Positions 42,480 through 44,690 of a stretch of DNA of 44,690 bases are shown one piece after another. The translations under genes and the position numbers were made by a program. The notes under the pieces were generated by a model, which ran no database searches, was not told where the DNA came from, and saw only the letters and a program-made list of their open reading frames with translations. Position 1 is the first letter of the stretch; each line of letters opens with the position of its first letter. Origin of the DNA: an uncultured Clostridia bacterium (GTDB taxonomy: Bacteria > Bacillota > Clostridia > Christensenellales > Pumilibacteraceae); assembly GCA_944363615.1 (NCBI GenBank), contig CALVUQ010000001.1:1-44690 (forward strand). The letters run 5' to 3'.

Positions 42480-43315
42480 AAGAATATTACAGAAAAGAGT
42501 TCTTTTTGCAGAACGACACCGTAACGGTTCAGCATATAAAAGGCGACGGCATATGCCCGACGCATACCCATGACTTTTTCGAGTTTGTTTATGTATCCAA
42601 GGGCGAAGGCATGCACGTAATTGACGGAATTTCTTATCCCGTCAAAAAAGGCAGTCTGCTTTTTATCAACTTCGGTCAGACCCACTCCATAGAAACGACC
42701 GGCGGCGAATATTACAACATTCTGCTTTTGCCCGAATACATCGGCACCGAACTTGCGCGGGAAACCGCGGCAGTTTACGACCTGTTTTCGCTTGTGCTGG
42801 AAAACGGAGACTCCAGATGCTGCGTTAATTTTTACGGCGGCGAAATCGAAGAAACGGAAATGATCGTCAGAATGCTTTACGAGGAATATTGCGCGGACTC
42901 GGAGGAGCGGCGCGCGGCGCTTAGCGACCTGATTCATTTGCTGACGATTAAAGTTCTGAGAAAAGTTAGAAAACGCGCGGAAACAAAAAGTTTCGGCCAC
43001 ATGAGCGAAATTCTGGACTGGCTTAAAGCTCATTACGCGGAAAATCCCACGTTAAGCGGAGTAAGCGAAAAGTTTTTTTACAACAGCTCTTATTTTTCCA
43101 GGCTTTTCAAGCGCTTTACGGGCGAAGGATTCAACGCGTACGTGAACACGCTTAAAATAAACCAGGCGCTGGGCCTTATCGAAAGCACTGATTTAACCAT
43201 GGAAGAAATCGCCGATAAAGTGGGATACGGCGACGTAAAGAACTTTTACGCTCAATTCAAAAAACTTACGGGGGCGACGCCAGGGGCTTTCCGCAACAAA
43301 AGTAAAAAAAAGTAA
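42476..43315 (+). CDS. AraC-family regulator with cupin domain
   Basis: The 279-residue protein has an N-terminal cupin (about 20-110; CPTHTHDFFEFVYVSKGEG with metal- or ligand-type histidines, KKGSLLFINFGQTHSIE) and a C-terminal double helix-turn-helix (about 180-279; LSGVSEKFFYNSSYFSRLFK, MEEIADKVGYGDVKNFYAQF). The frame is open far upstream through ttcA, but the true start is the ATG overlapping the ttcA stop (ATGA). The following ADP-ribosylglycohydrolase is a possible target. Ligand unknown. Confidence 0.92.
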   Translation: MKEYYRKEFFLQNDTVTVQHIKGDGICPTHTHDFFEFVYVSKGEGMHVIDGISYPVKKGSLLFINFGQTHSIETTGGEYYNILLLPEYIGTELARETAAVYDLFSLVLENGDSRCCVNFYGGEIEETEMIVRMLYEEYCADSEERRAALSDLIHLLTIKVLRKVRKRAETKSFGHMSEILDWLKAHYAENPTLSGVSEKFFYNSSYFSRLFKRFTGEGFNAYVNTLKINQALGLIESTDLTMEEIADKVGYGDVKNFYAQFKKLTGATPGAFRNKSKKK

Positions 43316-43324
43316 CATTAAAGT

Positions 43325-43360
43325 AAAAAACGCCCATTGTTTTATAAGGGCGTTTTGTTT
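43325..43360 (+). terminator. Terminator of the ttcA-araC unit
   Basis: AAAACGCCC and GGGCGTTTT pair around a 12-base loop, followed by GTTTTAT, ten bases past the AraC stop. Confidence 0.85.
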
Positions 43361-43505
43361 TATAATTTACTTGCTTTGGGTTGCAACGGGATTTTTCCGC
43401 GTTTTTCTGCCTTACGTTATAAACGAGCGTTATCTTAAAGACGTCAGAAATACTGTCCCGATTTGCAAGAAAAGCCTAATTTAATATAATACAGGAGAAA
43501 CATGT

Positions 43506-44690
43506 ATGAAACTCAATTACGAAACGTTGCGCGACAAGATTCTGGGCTGCTGGCAGGGCAAAAACGCGGGCGGCACTCTGGGCGCGCCTTTCGAGGGGAA
43601 AAGAGGGCTTTCCGACATTAAATGGTATCAGCAGAAGGACATCGAAAACAATCCCCCCGCAAACGACGACCTTGACCTTCAGATAGCGTGGCTGCACGCC
43701 GTGGAAGAATACGGCCCCACGGTAAGCGCCCCTGTTTTGGGCGAATACTGGCTGACTTACATCACCCCCAACTGGTCGGAATACGGCATCGGCAAGTCCA
43801 ATATGCGCCGCGGATTTGCTCCTCCTCTTTCGGGAAGAGTTTCAAACTACTACAAAGACAGTTGCGGTTGCTTTATCCGCAGCGAAATCTGGGCGTGCCT
43901 TGCGCCCGGACTGCCCGAAATAGCCACGCGTTACGCCTGCCTTGACGGCTGCGTGGACCACGCCGACGACGGGCTTTACGGCGAAATCTTTTTTGCAGCG
44001 GTTCAGTCTGCCGCGTTCGTGGAAAGCGACGCCGACAAACTTATCGACATAGGCTTAAGCTACATACCTGCCGACTGTGCTGTCGCCGAGGCGGTCAACC
44101 TTGTCCGCAAGGCCTACAAAGACGGCAAAACGTGGAAAGAAGCGCGCAAGGAACTGTTTGCGAAAGTCCCCGGCGCTTTTTCCGCCTGCTGGATGAAATT
44201 AAAGGACCAGGATCCCGACGAAATGGCGCATACTCATGTAGGTTTCGACGCGCCCAACAACATAGGCATCACTGTAATCGGATGGCTGTGGGGTGAAGGC
44301 GACCTGGGCAAAAGCATTTGCATTGCGGCTGACTGCGGCGAGGACGCAGACTGCTCCGCCGCCACGGTAGGCGCCATAGTGGGCATAATAAACGGTGAGA
44401 AAAAACTGCCCGAAAAATGGATTAAACCCTTTGGCGGAATCATCAAAACCGTCTGTCTTGAACCCAACAGCGAATTGAGAATTCCCAAAACCGTAACCGA
44501 ATTTACGGACAGAATTCTTGCCTGCATACCCAAAATTCTTCCCGTAAAAAACATAAACTTCGATTCGGGCAACGGCAGTTTTGAGGTTATAACCGCCGAT
44601 ACGATGTTTGCCGACCGCGACGAATATCTCGTTAACGGAAGACGCGACTGTGAAATACGTCCCTTTAAAACCGAAGAAATCGTGGACATG
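43506..44690 (+). CDS. ADP-ribosylglycohydrolase family protein (cut by window end)
   Basis: A frame of 395 codons runs off the right edge without a stop. It matches the ADP-ribosylglycohydrolase fold: RDKILGCWQGKNAGGTLGAP at the N-terminus, the metal motif PANDDLDLQIAWL, then DAPNNIGITVIGWLWGEGD and CGEDADCSAATVGAIVG, where aspartates coordinate the second metal. The family removes ADP-ribose or acts on related N-glycosides; many gut members have unknown substrates. ATG 43506 has AGGAG eight bases upstream; an ATG four bases earlier is in another frame. It lies 190 bp after an AraC gene. No signal peptide. Confidence 0.88.
   Translation, partial: MKLNYETLRDKILGCWQGKNAGGTLGAPFEGKRGLSDIKWYQQKDIENNPPANDDLDLQIAWLHAVEEYGPTVSAPVLGEYWLTYITPNWSEYGIGKSNMRRGFAPPLSGRVSNYYKDSCGCFIRSEIWACLAPGLPEIATRYACLDGCVDHADDGLYGEIFFAAVQSAAFVESDADKLIDIGLSYIPADCAVAEAVNLVRKAYKDGKTWKEARKELFAKVPGAFSACWMKLKDQDPDEMAHTHVGFDAPNNIGITVIGWLWGEGDLGKSICIAADCGEDADCSAATVGAIVGIINGEKKLPEKWIKPFGGIIKTVCLEPNSELRIPKTVTEFTDRILACIPKILPVKNINFDSGNGSFEVITADTMFADRDEYLVNGRRDCEIRPFKTEEIVDM

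Noticed and set aside
43463..43490. TTGCAA-N16-TATAAT ahead of the ADP-ribosylglycohydrolase
   Set aside because: A start seven bases after this -10 would fall on the AGGAG site (43493-43497), leaving the Shine-Dalgarno untranscribed or right at the 5' end.
1..44690. CRISPR array, defence island, prophage or insertion sequence
   Set aside because: No regularly spaced repeats, no Cas, integrase, transposase or toxin-antitoxin genes were recognised in any frame.

Overview
The window reads as chromosomal DNA of an anaerobic, probably gut-associated member of the Clostridia (Bacillota), possibly Christensenellales-like; the order is a guess. Supporting signs are a SpoVT-type sporulation regulator, AddAB rather than RecBCD, a type III glutamine synthetase beside an Amt-PII fusion, the two-subunit GlgC/GlgD pyrophosphorylase, DegV, DUF1836 and DUF1934 proteins, and clear Shine-Dalgarno sites with sigma-A type promoters. 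No CRISPR array, rRNA, tRNA, insertion sequence, prophage or replication origin was recognised.

Layout. 0-6.2 kb: tail of a putative rhamnosidase, spoVT-like regulator, DUF1934 protein, metallo-beta-lactamase-fold hydrolase, guaA with an SDR oxidoreductase, and a CPA2 antiporter. 6.3-16.7 kb: a six-gene glycogen operon on the minus strand, transcribed glgB-glgC-glgD-glgA-glgP-GH13 from one promoter near 16.77 kb. 16.9-21.1 kb: divergent nitrogen-assimilation pair, glnN and amt-PII, the first behind a consensus promoter and a leader hairpin. 21.3-28.9 kb: addB-addA, an unknown membrane protein, and directly after its stop a roughly 200-nt stretch that looks like a structured RNA. 29-37.5 kb: accessory genes, including two divergent AraC-regulator/enzyme pairs (an FAD oxidoreductase with a PocR-type regulator; a GH127 beta-L-arabinofuranosidase with a cupin-AraC regulator), a lipoprotein, DUF1836 and DegV. 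37.7-41.6 kb: DUF2726 protein and the ancestral rpmH-rnpA-yidD-yidC-jag cluster. 41.7 kb to the end: ttcA-like gene coupled to an AraC regulator, then an ADP-ribosylglycohydrolase cut by the window edge.

How it fits together. The glycogen operon covers synthesis (GlgC/D make ADP-glucose, GlgA extends, GlgB branches) and breakdown (GlgP plus a cytoplasmic GH13), and is divergent from the ammonium-uptake and glutamine-synthesis genes, which puts carbon storage next to nitrogen status. The rhamnosidase tail and GH127 suggest use of plant cell-wall sugars taken up as small oligomers.

Most noteworthy: (i) a candidate structured RNA at about 21,330-21,540, minus strand; (ii) three genes without a Shine-Dalgarno (DUF1934, SDR, addB) that share the geometry -35/N17/-10/N6/ATG, predicting leaderless mRNAs in a genome that otherwise uses strong ribosome binding sites; (iii) an araI-like tandem operator, 11-bp direct repeats with a 21-bp period, beside the weak -35 of the FAD oxidoreductase promoter; (iv) a GlgA with a 160-residue lysine-rich N-terminal tail; (v) an AddB without a Walker A motif; (vi) a YidC with a greatly enlarged external loop. 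All functional assignments come from reading motifs by eye; no database search was run.
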